Of a DNA stretch of 40,988 nucleotides, positions 1 through 7,192 are shown one piece after another. Under the pieces are notes generated by a model, which was not told the origin of the DNA, searched no databases, and saw nothing but the letters and a program-made list of their open reading frames with translations. The translations under genes and the position numbers were made by a program. The DNA comes from CAYRXM01 sp964428175. GTDB lineage: Bacteria > Chloroflexota > Anaerolineae > JAFGEY01. Each line of letters opens with the position of its first letter. Positions within the stretch are counted from its first letter, which is position 1. The DNA lies in the NCBI GenBank assembly GCA_964428175.1, contig CAYRXM010000023.1:1-40988 (forward strand), written 5' to 3'.

Positions 1-2
1 TG

Positions 3-60
3 ACAACTGTAGCACCCCCAGTACTCAACAACACTTAACGGGGGGACTACCCATTGTTGT
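3..60. other. Imperfect inverted repeat at contig edge
   Basis: Three nested complementary blocks pair across this stretch: ACAAC (3-7) with GTTGT (56-60), GTAG (9-12) with CTAC (47-50) and CCCCC (15-19) with GGGGG (41-45). No T-run follows directly on either strand, so it is not a clear terminator. The flank 61-90 is AT-rich. It may be the remains of a palindromic element or the end of an RNA whose remainder lies off the contig. No gene is seen in bases 1-179. Confidence 0.3.
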
Positions 61-127
61 AATTCATAAATATTTTCTATATATCGATCAAAATGAGCGA
101 ACCGAAAGTATGCCCAAAACCTGTGCG

Positions 128-157
128 AAAAAAAAGCCCTCTCTTAAGAGAGGGCTT
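128..157 (-). terminator. Intrinsic terminator of the hsp20 operon
   Basis: A perfect 10-bp stem (134-143 with 148-157, loop TTAA) is followed on the minus strand by an unbroken run of eight T (128-135). It lies just past the stop codon of the minus-strand Hsp20 gene and probably ends the four-gene transcript that starts near 4.2 kb. Confidence 0.85.
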
Positions 158-179
158 GAAGGAGGGGAGAAATCTTGGT

Positions 180-485
180 CTATTTGATCGGTACGCTGAT
201 CGCGTCTTGCATCAGGTCCAAAAAAGGCACCTCGACCCGCAGCAGCCCGTTTTCATAATGGGCCTCCGCCTTTTCGGCATCGACCGGGCAGCAAAAGGAC
301 ATGGTAGTCACGTATTCGAGATCGTCTCGCGGCGCAGAGAGCGAAAAACTGTCGGCGTGCATCCTGAGCTTGATCTGATCCTTGCTCACGCCGGGAAGCG
401 CAATTTCCAGCGTCAGGGCAAGGTGTTCGTCATCGACATAAGAACAAACCTCCGGTGTAACGCGCATCTTGGTTTCAGCCATCAT
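180..485 (-). CDS. Hsp20/alpha-crystallin family small heat-shock protein
   Basis: A 101-residue ATP-independent holdase chaperone of the cytoplasm, inferred from an alpha-crystallin domain that fills almost the whole protein. A beta-strand segment ending LEIALPGVSKDQI is followed by the family-typical stretch AHYENGLLRVEVP near the C terminus, with a short V-P-I tail. It is shorter than most Hsp20 proteins (about 140-150 aa) because the N-terminal arm is almost absent. The start is the first ATG of an ATG-ATG pair at 485. It has a GGAGG 7 bases upstream, whereas a longer upstream frame has no ribosome site. That GGAGG lies inside a 17-bp hairpin (489-542), so translation is probably controlled by RNA structure. 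It is the last gene of a run with arcC, 89 bases downstream of the arcC stop, with no promoter of its own visible. Confidence 0.85.
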   Translation of the reverse strand: MMAETKMRVTPEVCSYVDDEHLALTLEIALPGVSKDQIKLRMHADSFSLSAPRDDLEYVTTMSFCCPVDAEKAEAHYENGLLRVEVPFLDLMQDAISVPIK

Positions 486-488
486 AAA

Positions 489-542
489 ACTGCCTCCACT
501 GTGGTTTCTGAATTGACCCCATCTTACCACAGCGGAGGCAGT
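489..542 (-). promoter_or_regulatory. Hairpin sequestering the hsp20 ribosome-binding site
   Basis: Arms 526-542 and 489-505 are complementary over 17 bp with a single 498/533 mismatch, which in the minus-strand RNA is a G-U wobble. The loop is 20 nt (506-525). The GGAGG of hsp20 (493-497) lies entirely inside the 3' arm, and the start codon follows the stem by three U residues. Only three U follow, then AUGAUG, so it is a poor intrinsic terminator. An RNA thermometer or another translation switch is the natural reading before a heat-shock gene. The near-perfect stem is much more stable than typical thermometers, which leaves the mechanism open. Confidence 0.65.
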
Positions 543-574
543 CTGCATACGACTAAAGTCGCATCGCGCGCAAA

Positions 575-1537
575 TCAATCTGCCACGATCCACGTCCCCG
601 TCTCGCCGGCCAGCGCCCGCGCGATGTTCTCCGGGTTGGTGATCAAGGCCTGCCGGCCCCCCGCTTCCAGGTAGGCCACAATCGCCTCGATCTTGGGGCG
701 CATGCTGCCCGGCGCAAAATGCCCCTCGGCGATGTACCGTTTTGCCTCGGCGGCAGTGATCCGCTCCAGCGCGCGCTGCTGCGGCGTGCCGAAATCCAGA
801 TACACCTGCTCGACGGCGGTCGAAATCAGGAACAGGTCGGCCTGCAAACGCTGTGCGAGCAGCGACGAGGCCAGGTCCTTGTCGATCACCGCCGCCACGC
901 CGCGCAGATGCCCCGCCGCATCGGACACCACAGGCACGCCGCCGCCGCCCACGGCAATGACGATGGTGCCGCGCTCGACCAGATCGTGGATCACCGCTTC
1001 TTCGACCACGCGCAGCGGAGTCGGCGAAGGCACCACCCGCCGCCAGCCGCGCCCGGCATCCTCGACGATATGCCAGCCATCCTCCTGCTGGCGCTGCATC
1101 GCCGTATCCTGGTCGAGAAAAGAGCCGATCGGCTTGCTGGGATGTTCAAAAGCGGGGTCGCCGGCAGAGACCTCTACCTGAGTCACCACCGTGACCACCT
1201 GGTGCGGCATCTCCCGGCGGCGAAACTCGTTATACAGGTTTTGCTGGAGCGCATAGCCCAGCGCGCCCTGTGTGTCGGCGACACAGGCGTCGAGCGGCAC
1301 CTCGTGCAGCTCGAAACGCGACAGCTCGGAGCGGCGCAGGATAAAGCCGACCTGGGGGCCGTTGCCGTGGCTGACCACCACCGTCCAGCCTTGCGCGATC
1401 ATTGCCGCAATGTGGACACACGTCTCGTGCGCGGCCTGGTATTGGTCTTCTACCGAGCGATGGTTTTTGTCCTTGATCAAAGAATTGCCGCCGATGGCAA
1501 CGACGGCAACCCGTCTCGATGATGTGTGAGCGGTCAT
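575..1537 (-). CDS. arcC: Carbamate kinase
   Basis: Cytoplasmic amino-acid-kinase-fold enzyme that reversibly transfers phosphate between carbamoyl phosphate and ADP, giving ATP plus carbamate. The 320-residue length is normal for the family. The N terminus carries the AIGGNSL phosphate loop (about residues 14-20). SHGNGPQVG follows near residue 57, and AVGGGGVPVV and AVIDKDLASSLLA lie in the second half, all hallmarks of carbamate kinases. The start ATG at 1537 has an AGGAG about ten bases upstream. No arginine deiminase or ornithine carbamoyltransferase is nearby, so it is not part of a canonical arginine deiminase operon here. It may act on carbamoyl phosphate from another catabolic route. 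It follows the glycerate kinase gene by 28 bases and is probably co-transcribed with it. Confidence 0.93.
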   Translation of the reverse strand: MTAHTSSRRVAVVAIGGNSLIKDKNHRSVEDQYQAAHETCVHIAAMIAQGWTVVVSHGNGPQVGFILRRSELSRFELHEVPLDACVADTQGALGYALQQNLYNEFRRREMPHQVVTVVTQVEVSAGDPAFEHPSKPIGSFLDQDTAMQRQQEDGWHIVEDAGRGWRRVVPSPTPLRVVEEAVIHDLVERGTIVIAVGGGGVPVVSDAAGHLRGVAAVIDKDLASSLLAQRLQADLFLISTAVEQVYLDFGTPQQRALERITAAEAKRYIAEGHFAPGSMRPKIEAIVAYLEAGGRQALITNPENIARALAGETGTWIVAD

Positions 1538-1565
1538 ATTCGGTTATCTCCTCGTTGAGATATGT

Positions 1566-2891
1566 TTAATCGGCCAGAATGAACAACAAATCGTTGACGT
1601 TGGTGTGGGTCGGCCCGGTGCGGATCAGATCGCCAAGCGCATCAAAAAAGCGATACGCATCGTTGACGGCCAGGTAATCCGCGGCCGAAAGGCCCAGCGC
1701 AGCGGCGCGGCGCACCGTGCTGCCATCGACGATAGCCCCAGCGGCGTCGGTCGGCCCGTCGCTGCCGTCGGTCGCCAGCGTGGCCAGCGTGATCCCCTCC
1801 CAACCGTCGAGCGCAATGGCCGCCGCCAGAGCCAGTTCCTGGTTGCGCCCGCCCCGGCCATCGCCGCGCAGCGTAACCGTCGTCTCCCCGCCGGCGATGA
1901 GGCAGGCCGGGCGCGACAGCAGCCAGCCCTCGACGGCCAGCGACTTGGCGATCCCGGCCATCACCCGCGCCACCTCGCGCGCCTCACCCTCGATATAGGT
2001 AGACAGGATCAGCGCGTTCAAGCCCAGCGCTTCGGCCTGCGCTTTGGCGGCTTGTGCAGCCAAAGCGTTGCTGCCGATGACCACATTCTGCACGCGCTCG
2101 AAAATGGGATCGCCGGGCTTGGGCGTTTCGGCGATTTGGCCGTCCATCCCCCATTCGATCCGTTCCAGGATACCTGGTGGTATTTTATCTAAAACAGCGT
2201 ATCGTTGAAAAATAGCATAGACATCGCCAAACGTGGTCGGATCGGGCACCGTAGGGCCGGAAGCGATCACGTCCAGCGGGCTGCCGACCACATCGGATAG
2301 GATCAGCGAAACGACCGGCGCGGGCGCGGCGGCGCGGGCCAGCAGCCCGCCCTTGATCTGCGAGCAGTGCTTGCGCACCGCATTGATCTCGTTGATCGTC
2401 GCCCCGCAGCGCAGCAGCACATCGGTGAGCGCCTGCAAATCGGCCAGGGTGAGGCCGGGCGCGGGCGCGGGCATCAATGCCGAGCCGCCACCGGAGATCA
2501 AACAGAAAACCAGATCGCGCTCGCTCAAGCCACGGAGCAGATCGAGGATTTGCAGCGCCCCGTGCCGTCCGGCCTCGTCCGGGATGGGATGGCCGGCCTC
2601 GCACAAAGTCAGCGCGGGCGGCAAGGGCGCATCGAGCAATCCCCCGTGCCTGACGTTGACCCATCCGGCGGTAAAACGGTCGCCCAAGATTTCGCACAGC
2701 GCCCGGGCCATCGGTGCGCCGGCCTTGCCCGCCCCGACGACGCGCACGCGCTCGTAAACCGACAGATCGTAGCGCACGCCATCGACGAGCAGCACATCGC
2801 CTTCACGCCGCACACAGGCGCGCACCGCCGGCGCCGGATCGACGGCGCGCAGGGCGGCATGCACCAGCGCCATCACCCGTGCCTCGTTCAC
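1566..2891 (-). CDS. Glycerate 2-kinase (GckA / MOFRL family)
   Basis: Probable cytoplasmic ATP-dependent glycerate kinase making 2-phosphoglycerate from D-glycerate, as in serine-cycle, glyoxylate or sugar-acid breakdown. The 441 residues match the two-part architecture of the family. The N-terminal DUF4147-type domain has GAGKAGAPMA (about 52-61), the GGGSALMPAPAPGLTL loop (about 138-153) and INAVRKHCSQIKGGLLA. The C-terminal MOFRL-type domain has AGGETTVTLRGDGRGGRNQELALA and LATDGSDGPTDAAGAIVD. The start is GTG at 2891, overlapping the stop of the upstream binding-protein gene by 4 bases (GTGA), so the two are translationally coupled. The coupling suggests that the binding protein delivers a glycerate-yielding sugar acid or related compound, but this is inference. 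Confidence 0.92.
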   Translation of the reverse strand: MNEARVMALVHAALRAVDPAPAVRACVRREGDVLLVDGVRYDLSVYERVRVVGAGKAGAPMARALCEILGDRFTAGWVNVRHGGLLDAPLPPALTLCEAGHPIPDEAGRHGALQILDLLRGLSERDLVFCLISGGGSALMPAPAPGLTLADLQALTDVLLRCGATINEINAVRKHCSQIKGGLLARAAAPAPVVSLILSDVVGSPLDVIASGPTVPDPTTFGDVYAIFQRYAVLDKIPPGILERIEWGMDGQIAETPKPGDPIFERVQNVVIGSNALAAQAAKAQAEALGLNALILSTYIEGEAREVARVMAGIAKSLAVEGWLLSRPACLIAGGETTVTLRGDGRGGRNQELALAAAIALDGWEGITLATLATDGSDGPTDAAGAIVDGSTVRRAAALGLSAADYLAVNDAYRFFDALGDLIRTGPTHTNVNDLLFILAD

Positions 2892-4213
2892 GGCGCAGCC
2901 CCCTGCCCAACCGCCTTGAGCACATTGGCCGCTGCCTCTTCCGGCGAGACGTTTTTGTGCAGCACATCGTCGATGGCGGTCTGCATGGCGCGATAGATGC
3001 GCAGGTGAAGCTCGGAAGTGGGATAAGGATAAGTGGATTCAAGTTGCGCGTACATAAACCGGGTGTAAGCATCGCGCTGCATCTGCTCGAACGCAGAGCG
3101 CCGGGTTGGCAGGTGTCCGCTGGCCTGGTTGCTGGCGACGAGATAGGGCGTGTACATTAACCATTCCAGCAATTGAAAAGCCAGCGCTTGGCGGTTCGCA
3201 TCGCGCGCGGCCACGGCCCAGGCATAGCCACGGCTGAGGGCCACCGCCGTCCCATCGCGGGTGGGGATCGATGTGGCCAGGCTGACCGGTTCGAGCAGGC
3301 TGCGCCCGCTGAGGTAGAGGTTGGAAGAAAGGTTGCTGATCACCACGCCGGCCTGAAGGTACTTGGGCCAGGCATCCTCGATCTTTTGATAGCTCAAAGC
3401 GTCGGTGAGAATGACGCCACTGGCAATGCCCTGCTGGTAAAAGGTCAGCACGTCGGCCAGCGCAACCGGATCGAGCGCCGGGTTGTCGTCTTCGCCGAGC
3501 AGCACCGCGCCGGTCGACAGATATTGCAGCAAAAACGCCTCGTTGACCAGTCCGTCCTGCCCGGCCATGGGGAAAACATAGGTCGCCCCGCTGGCAAAAA
3601 CCTCATCCCAGGTCAGCGGCGGCACGGCGATCTTGCTGGTGTTATAGACCGCGTGCTGGATGTTGGCCTGAAACTGCGCGCCCACCAACTGCCCTTCGAC
3701 CGTGCAGGCGGCGACGGCAAAAGGGTACAAATCGATGAGCAGTTCTGGCGGGAGCGCATCGTCCAGCGCGACAATCAGCCCGTCGCGCGTGACCTGAATC
3801 AGCGCCTGCGTGTCCAGCACAAGTAGGTCGGGCACCAGCGCCGGCGCGACGGCGCTGGCCGTACTCAACATATCGATGAGACCGCCCTTACCATCGCGTT
3901 TTTTGAGCAGCACCTCGACGTTCACGTTGGGCCGGGTCGCCTCAAAAGCGGCGATCTGCTGCTCAAAGAGCCGCCACAATTCGGTATTTTCGGGCGGGAA
4001 AACCAGGTCAAGCACCCACAGCGTGATCGTCTGCGGCGCGTCGGGCGGCAAGGGCGTGGGCGCGAGTATGGGGGTGGGGGGCGTCGTCGCCGCAGCATCC
4101 ACCGTCGGCGCGAGCGACTCGGCGGTAGGCAGCGGCGTTTGCGGGGCCGCGCAGCCGGTCGCCAGCCAGACAATGACGATCAAACTGATCGATGTGCGGA
4201 TCATTGCGCGCAT
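2888..4213 (-). CDS. ABC-type extracellular solute-binding lipoprotein (family 1)
   Basis: Predicted membrane-anchored substrate-binding protein of a sugar-type ABC importer. A signal peptide with a hydrophobic core (residues 9-19) ends in a lipobox, LATGC, giving acylation at Cys21. A Pro/Thr/Ala-rich linker (about 22-58) leads to the binding domain, which begins TLWVLDLVFPPENTELW and resembles family 1 (maltose/glycerol-3-phosphate type) binding proteins. The 441-residue length is usual. The start ATG at 4213 has AGAGGA about 7 bases upstream; an in-frame ATG three codons later is less well placed. No permease or ATPase genes lie in the window, so the transporter is either elsewhere or shared. 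It heads a minus-strand run with glycerate kinase, carbamate kinase and hsp20. Confidence 0.85.
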   Translation of the reverse strand: MRAMIRTSISLIVIVWLATGCAAPQTPLPTAESLAPTVDAAATTPPTPILAPTPLPPDAPQTITLWVLDLVFPPENTELWRLFEQQIAAFEATRPNVNVEVLLKKRDGKGGLIDMLSTASAVAPALVPDLLVLDTQALIQVTRDGLIVALDDALPPELLIDLYPFAVAACTVEGQLVGAQFQANIQHAVYNTSKIAVPPLTWDEVFASGATYVFPMAGQDGLVNEAFLLQYLSTGAVLLGEDDNPALDPVALADVLTFYQQGIASGVILTDALSYQKIEDAWPKYLQAGVVISNLSSNLYLSGRSLLEPVSLATSIPTRDGTAVALSRGYAWAVAARDANRQALAFQLLEWLMYTPYLVASNQASGHLPTRRSAFEQMQRDAYTRFMYAQLESTYPYPTSELHLRIYRAMQTAIDDVLHKNVSPEEAAANVLKAVGQGAAP

Positions 4214-4256
4214 AACGCTTTCCTCTTGAAATCGAGCAAGGCCATTATGAATTCCC

Positions 4257-4392
4257 CTGAAAAAAGGTCGATTGCGACAAACAGGTCAAGATGCTCAAAA
4301 CGTCAAGTATCTTGGAGCTTTGCCAAATGTGCTTGATAAACGTAAGATCAACACCTTGACAAGCAGTTTGGCAAACACTTGCCTTTTTTCAG
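4257..4392. repeat. Short dispersed inverted-repeat element, copy A
   Basis: This 136-bp element has perfect 11-bp terminal inverted repeats, CTGAAAAAAGG (4257-4267) and CCTTTTTTCAG (4382-4392). A related copy lies at 25071-25223. The two share long identical blocks such as CTTGGAGCTTTGC and GCAAGCAGTTTG, with an estimated identity near 80% by eye. The flanks carry a 14-base near-identical direct repeat (4235-4248 and 4391-4404, one mismatch), compatible with an old insertion though not directly abutting the left end. It has no coding capacity. It fills the divergent spacer between the binding-protein operon and pyrG. Confidence 0.7.
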
Positions 4393-4399
4393 CAAAGCC

Positions 4400-4428
4400 A
4401 TTATAGCATAGCCGCGCGTTTTCCAAAA
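4400..4428 (-). promoter_or_regulatory. Possible promoter of the binding-protein operon
   Basis: On the minus strand a perfect TATAAT (4405-4400) is preceded at 17 bases by the weak -35 TTTTGG (4428-4423). It lies at the edge of repeat copy A, about 190 bases upstream of the binding-protein start, so the transcript leader would include the repeat. The -35 is poor, hence the low confidence. Confidence 0.35.
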
Positions 4429-4437
4429 ACACCCAAG

Positions 4438-4466
4438 TTGCCCTCGAAACAAAAATCGCATACAAT
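4438..4466 (+). promoter_or_regulatory. pyrG promoter (sigma-70 type)
   Basis: TTGCCC (4438-4443) and TACAAT (4461-4466) are separated by exactly 17 bases. Transcription would begin near 4472-4474, immediately upstream of the terminator hairpin at 4481-4516 and about 70 bases before the pyrG start. Confidence 0.7.
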
Positions 4467-4480
4467 AGCCTAACCGAATA

Positions 4481-4516
4481 CGAAATTGCCCTCAAAGGGG
4501 CAATTTCGTCTTTTTT
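4481..4516 (+). terminator. Leader terminator (attenuator) of pyrG
   Basis: An 11-bp stem (4481-4491 with 4498-4508) is followed by TC and six T (4511-4516). It lies between the predicted promoter and the pyrG coding sequence, so it cannot simply end an upstream plus-strand gene; the neighbour upstream is on the other strand. It is therefore a likely attenuator controlling read-through into pyrG. The initially transcribed bases are not the GGGC run used for reiterative-transcription control in Bacillus. Confidence 0.75.
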
Positions 4517-4542
4517 ATGAGCCTTTGAAGGGGAGCCAGCGT

Positions 4543-6174
4543 ATGACCAAATTTATCTTTTGCACCGGCGGTGTCGTTTCCTCGGTGGGCAAGGGCGTCA
4601 CCGTCGCCTCGATTGGCCGCCTGCTCAAAAGCCGCGGGCTGCGTGTGGCTGCGCAAAAACTGGACCCGTACATCAATGTCGATCCGGGCACCATGTCGCC
4701 CTACCAGCATGGCGAGGTTTTTGTCACCGAAGACGGGGCCGAAACCGACCTCGATCTGGGCCATTACGAGCGCTTTATCGACATCAACCTGTCCAGGGTC
4801 AGCAACGTGACCACCGGGCAGGTCTACGAAGAGGTGATCAGCAAAGAGCGCCGGGGCGATTACCTGGGCCGCACGATCCAGGTCATCCCGCATGTGACCA
4901 ACGAGATCAAGTACCGCATCCGCCAGTTGGCCCGCAACGACGTTGACGTGGCGATTGTCGAAATTGGCGGCACAGTGGGCGACATTGAGAGCCTGCCCTT
5001 CCTGGAGGCGATCCGCCAGATGCGCAAGGACCTGGGCCGCGACAATACAGCCTATGTCCATCTCACCCTGCTGCCCTACATCGGTGCGACCGGCGAACTC
5101 AAGACCAAGCCCACCCAGCACAGCGTCAAGGAACTGCGTTCCATCGGCATCCAACCCGATGTGATCGTCTGCCGCTCGGATTATCCGATAGATGAAGACA
5201 TCAAGGATAAAATTGCGCTCTTTTGCGATGTCGAGCGCGAAGCGGTGATCCCGCTGGTGACGGCCAAGAGCATCTACCTGGTGCCGTTGGTGCTCGCCGA
5301 CGCGGGGCTGGATCGGCTGCTGATCGAGCGGCTGGGGCTGCCGCCCCAGGCCGGCGATCTGACGATGTGGAAAGAACTGGTCACCAGGATCGAGAAAGAG
5401 AAACCCTCAGTCAATATCGGGCTGGTGGGCAAGTACGTGCAGCTCGAGGACGCCTATATGAGCGTCAAAGAAGCGCTCTATCACGCCGGGCTGGCCAACG
5501 ATGTGGACGTGAACGTGGTCTGGATCAACTCGGAAAACCTGGAAAAAGAGCGCAGCCTAGACCTGCTCGATCAAGTCGATGGGATCGTCGTGCCGGGCGG
5601 CTTTGGCTACCGGGGCATCGAAGGAAAAATCGTCGCCGCGCGGTATGCACGCGAGCGCCAGCTGCCTTACCTGGGCCTCTGCCTGGGCATGCAGGTCATG
5701 GTCATCGAGCTGGCTCGCCACGTGCTGAACACCGACGAGGTCAATTCGACCGAGTTCGATCCGCACGTGCGCCACCCGGTCATCGACCTGATGCCCGACC
5801 AGGAATCGATCACCAATATGGGCGGCACGATGCGCCTGGGCATTTATCCGTGCCACCTGATGCCGGATACGCTCGCCGGGCAGGCCTACGGGCATCAAGT
5901 GGTGCAGGAGCGGCACCGCCACCGCTTTGAATTCAACAACGCCTACCGCGACATTTTGGCGCGCAAGGGGATGGTCTTTTCCGGCCTCTCACCCGACCGG
6001 CGGCTGGTCGAGATCGTCGAGATGGACGATCACCCGTGGATGCTGGGCTGCCAGTTCCACCCCGAATTCAAATCGCGGCCCACGCACGCGCACCCGCTGT
6101 TCCGCGAACTCGTCGCCGCGGCCTGCCGCCATCAAACCGCCCGCGCGGGCGCGTCAGGCCAGGCCGAGCCGTAA
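4543..6174 (+). CDS. pyrG: CTP synthase (glutamine-hydrolysing)
   Basis: Converts UTP, ATP and glutamine to CTP, the last step of pyrimidine nucleotide synthesis, in the cytoplasm. The 543-residue length fits the family. The N-terminal amidoligase domain starts TKFIFCTGGVVSSVGKG, with the P-loop-like GKG at about residues 16-18, and carries VEIGGTVGDIES. A class-I glutamine amidotransferase domain occupies about 290-530, with PGGFGYRG, the nucleophile Cys380 in YLGLCLGMQ and the His506/Glu508 pair in HPEF. The start is ATG 4543, preceded at 7 bases by GAAGGGGAG; frames extending further upstream run into the terminator hairpin. It is monocistronic as far as can be seen. The promoter-terminator leader implies regulation by nucleotide level. 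Confidence 0.97.
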   Translation: MTKFIFCTGGVVSSVGKGVTVASIGRLLKSRGLRVAAQKLDPYINVDPGTMSPYQHGEVFVTEDGAETDLDLGHYERFIDINLSRVSNVTTGQVYEEVISKERRGDYLGRTIQVIPHVTNEIKYRIRQLARNDVDVAIVEIGGTVGDIESLPFLEAIRQMRKDLGRDNTAYVHLTLLPYIGATGELKTKPTQHSVKELRSIGIQPDVIVCRSDYPIDEDIKDKIALFCDVEREAVIPLVTAKSIYLVPLVLADAGLDRLLIERLGLPPQAGDLTMWKELVTRIEKEKPSVNIGLVGKYVQLEDAYMSVKEALYHAGLANDVDVNVVWINSENLEKERSLDLLDQVDGIVVPGGFGYRGIEGKIVAARYARERQLPYLGLCLGMQVMVIELARHVLNTDEVNSTEFDPHVRHPVIDLMPDQESITNMGGTMRLGIYPCHLMPDTLAGQAYGHQVVQERHRHRFEFNNAYRDILARKGMVFSGLSPDRRLVEIVEMDDHPWMLGCQFHPEFKSRPTHAHPLFRELVAAACRHQTARAGASGQAEP

Positions 6175-6224
6175 CAGCGCCGGCCGAGCCGGCCTCATCC
6201 ATCTGTGAGGTCGATTCTATTATT

Positions 6225-6253
6225 TTGCGCGCGCACAAGGGCCATGATATAAT
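6225..6253 (+). promoter_or_regulatory. Promoter of the partner-switching operon
   Basis: TTGCGC (6225-6230) and a perfect TATAAT (6248-6253) are spaced by 17 bases, about 60 bases before the STAS gene. It is the only good promoter in this spacer and probably drives the STAS, HATPase and phosphatase genes together. Confidence 0.75.
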
Positions 6254-6314
6254 CTAGTCCCGGCTGTAAAGCGACAAATCAAGACCGTTGATCGATCAAG
6301 AAAGAGGAAAAGCA

Positions 6315-6656
6315 ATGGCACTGAATATCGAGGTCAAAAGTCTAAAGCGGGTGAGCGTGATCGCCGTCCAGGGGCGTGTGGACAGCAGCAACTCGGAGCG
6401 GCTGGAGCAGGCCTTTCAATCGCTGATGGACCAGGGGAGCTTTCACCTGGTCGCCGACCTGGACGGGCTGGAATACATCAGCAGCGCCGGGCTGCACATC
6501 CTGGTATCGACGCTCAAGGCGTGCAAGCGTTACAACCGGGGCGACTTGCGGCTGTGCAACCTTTCCCTGCGCATCGCCGAAGTCCTGGAATTGGCCGGGA
6601 TGACGCCGCTATTCGAAATCTTTGACAACACAATCGACGCGGTTGGCAGCTTCTAG
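6315..6656 (+). CDS. STAS-domain anti-sigma factor antagonist (RsbV/SpoIIAA-like)
   Basis: Predicted cytoplasmic partner-switch protein of 113 residues. When unphosphorylated it binds the anti-sigma kinase and releases its target. The whole protein is one STAS domain: strand KRVSVIAVQGRVDSSNS, then the conserved DLDGLEYISSAGLHIL, in which Ser56 or Ser57 is the expected phosphorylation site. The start at 6315 is chosen because AGAGGA lies 6 bases before it; an upstream in-frame ATG (6288) has no ribosome site. The kinase gene follows 80 bases later and the phosphatase after that, completing a module. No sigma factor gene is adjacent. Confidence 0.9.
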   Translation: MALNIEVKSLKRVSVIAVQGRVDSSNSERLEQAFQSLMDQGSFHLVADLDGLEYISSAGLHILVSTLKACKRYNRGDLRLCNLSLRIAEVLELAGMTPLFEIFDNTIDAVGSF

Positions 6657-6736
6657 CCTGCTCGATCCGGGCCGGTTCCCGGCTTGCTGGGCGGCCCGGC
6701 ACAGGCTGCACACGTCGATTGGTTTGGGAGACAATT

Positions 6737-7174
6737 ATGCCCAATGAATGCGATCTTGAAGTCCAGGGGCGCGCCGACCAGTTGGACAAGATTCGCGAAT
6801 GGGTGGGACAAGTGGCGCAGCAGGCCGGATTGGACGACGATCAGGTCTTTCGCGTGCAAATGTCGGTCGATGAAGCGTGCGCCAACGTGGTCGAACACGC
6901 CTACGAAAGCAGCGACGGCGGCAAAATCGTCCTCAAATGTGCCTGGGACGACGAAACGCTGACCATCACCATCCGGGACTATGGCAAGCCGTTCGATCCG
7001 CAAGCGGTGCCCGCGCCCAACCTGAGCACAGACCTGGAAGCGCGCAAACCGCGCGGCCTGGGTTTGTATTTCATGTACCAGATGATGGATCAGGTGCATT
7101 TTGAGTTTGGTCAAGACGGATACAATACACTCGTCCTGGTCAAAAAAATCAAGCCCGATCAGGATGCCCGCTGA
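6737..7174 (+). CDS. HATPase_c_2 serine kinase / anti-sigma factor (RsbW-like)
   Basis: Predicted GHKL-fold serine kinase of 145 residues that phosphorylates the STAS protein and may bind a sigma factor or another output protein. The N-box DEACANVVEHAY (about residues 50-61), the G1 region RDYGKPFDP and the G2 region RGLGLYFM are all present in order, as in RsbW/SpoIIAB. ATG 6737 has GGGAG at 6726-6730; a longer frame starting at 6719 lacks one. The gene lies between the antagonist and the phosphatase, the order expected of a partner-switching cascade. The target of the switch is not encoded nearby; the sigma-like gene at 24.2 kb is far away and of a different type. Confidence 0.9.
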   Translation: MPNECDLEVQGRADQLDKIREWVGQVAQQAGLDDDQVFRVQMSVDEACANVVEHAYESSDGGKIVLKCAWDDETLTITIRDYGKPFDPQAVPAPNLSTDLEARKPRGLGLYFMYQMMDQVHFEFGQDGYNTLVLVKKIKPDQDAR

Positions 7175-7192
7175 TCCCCCCGGAGGCCGATC

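Noticed and set aside
489..542. Intrinsic terminator between arcC and hsp20
   Set aside because: The stem is strong, but only three T follow before the ATG, and the downstream gene has no other promoter. The SD lies inside the stem, so translational control fits better.
4466..4516. Bacillus-type reiterative transcription control of pyrG
   Set aside because: The predicted initially transcribed bases are not GGGC, so the known mechanism cannot be claimed; only the promoter-terminator layout is kept.
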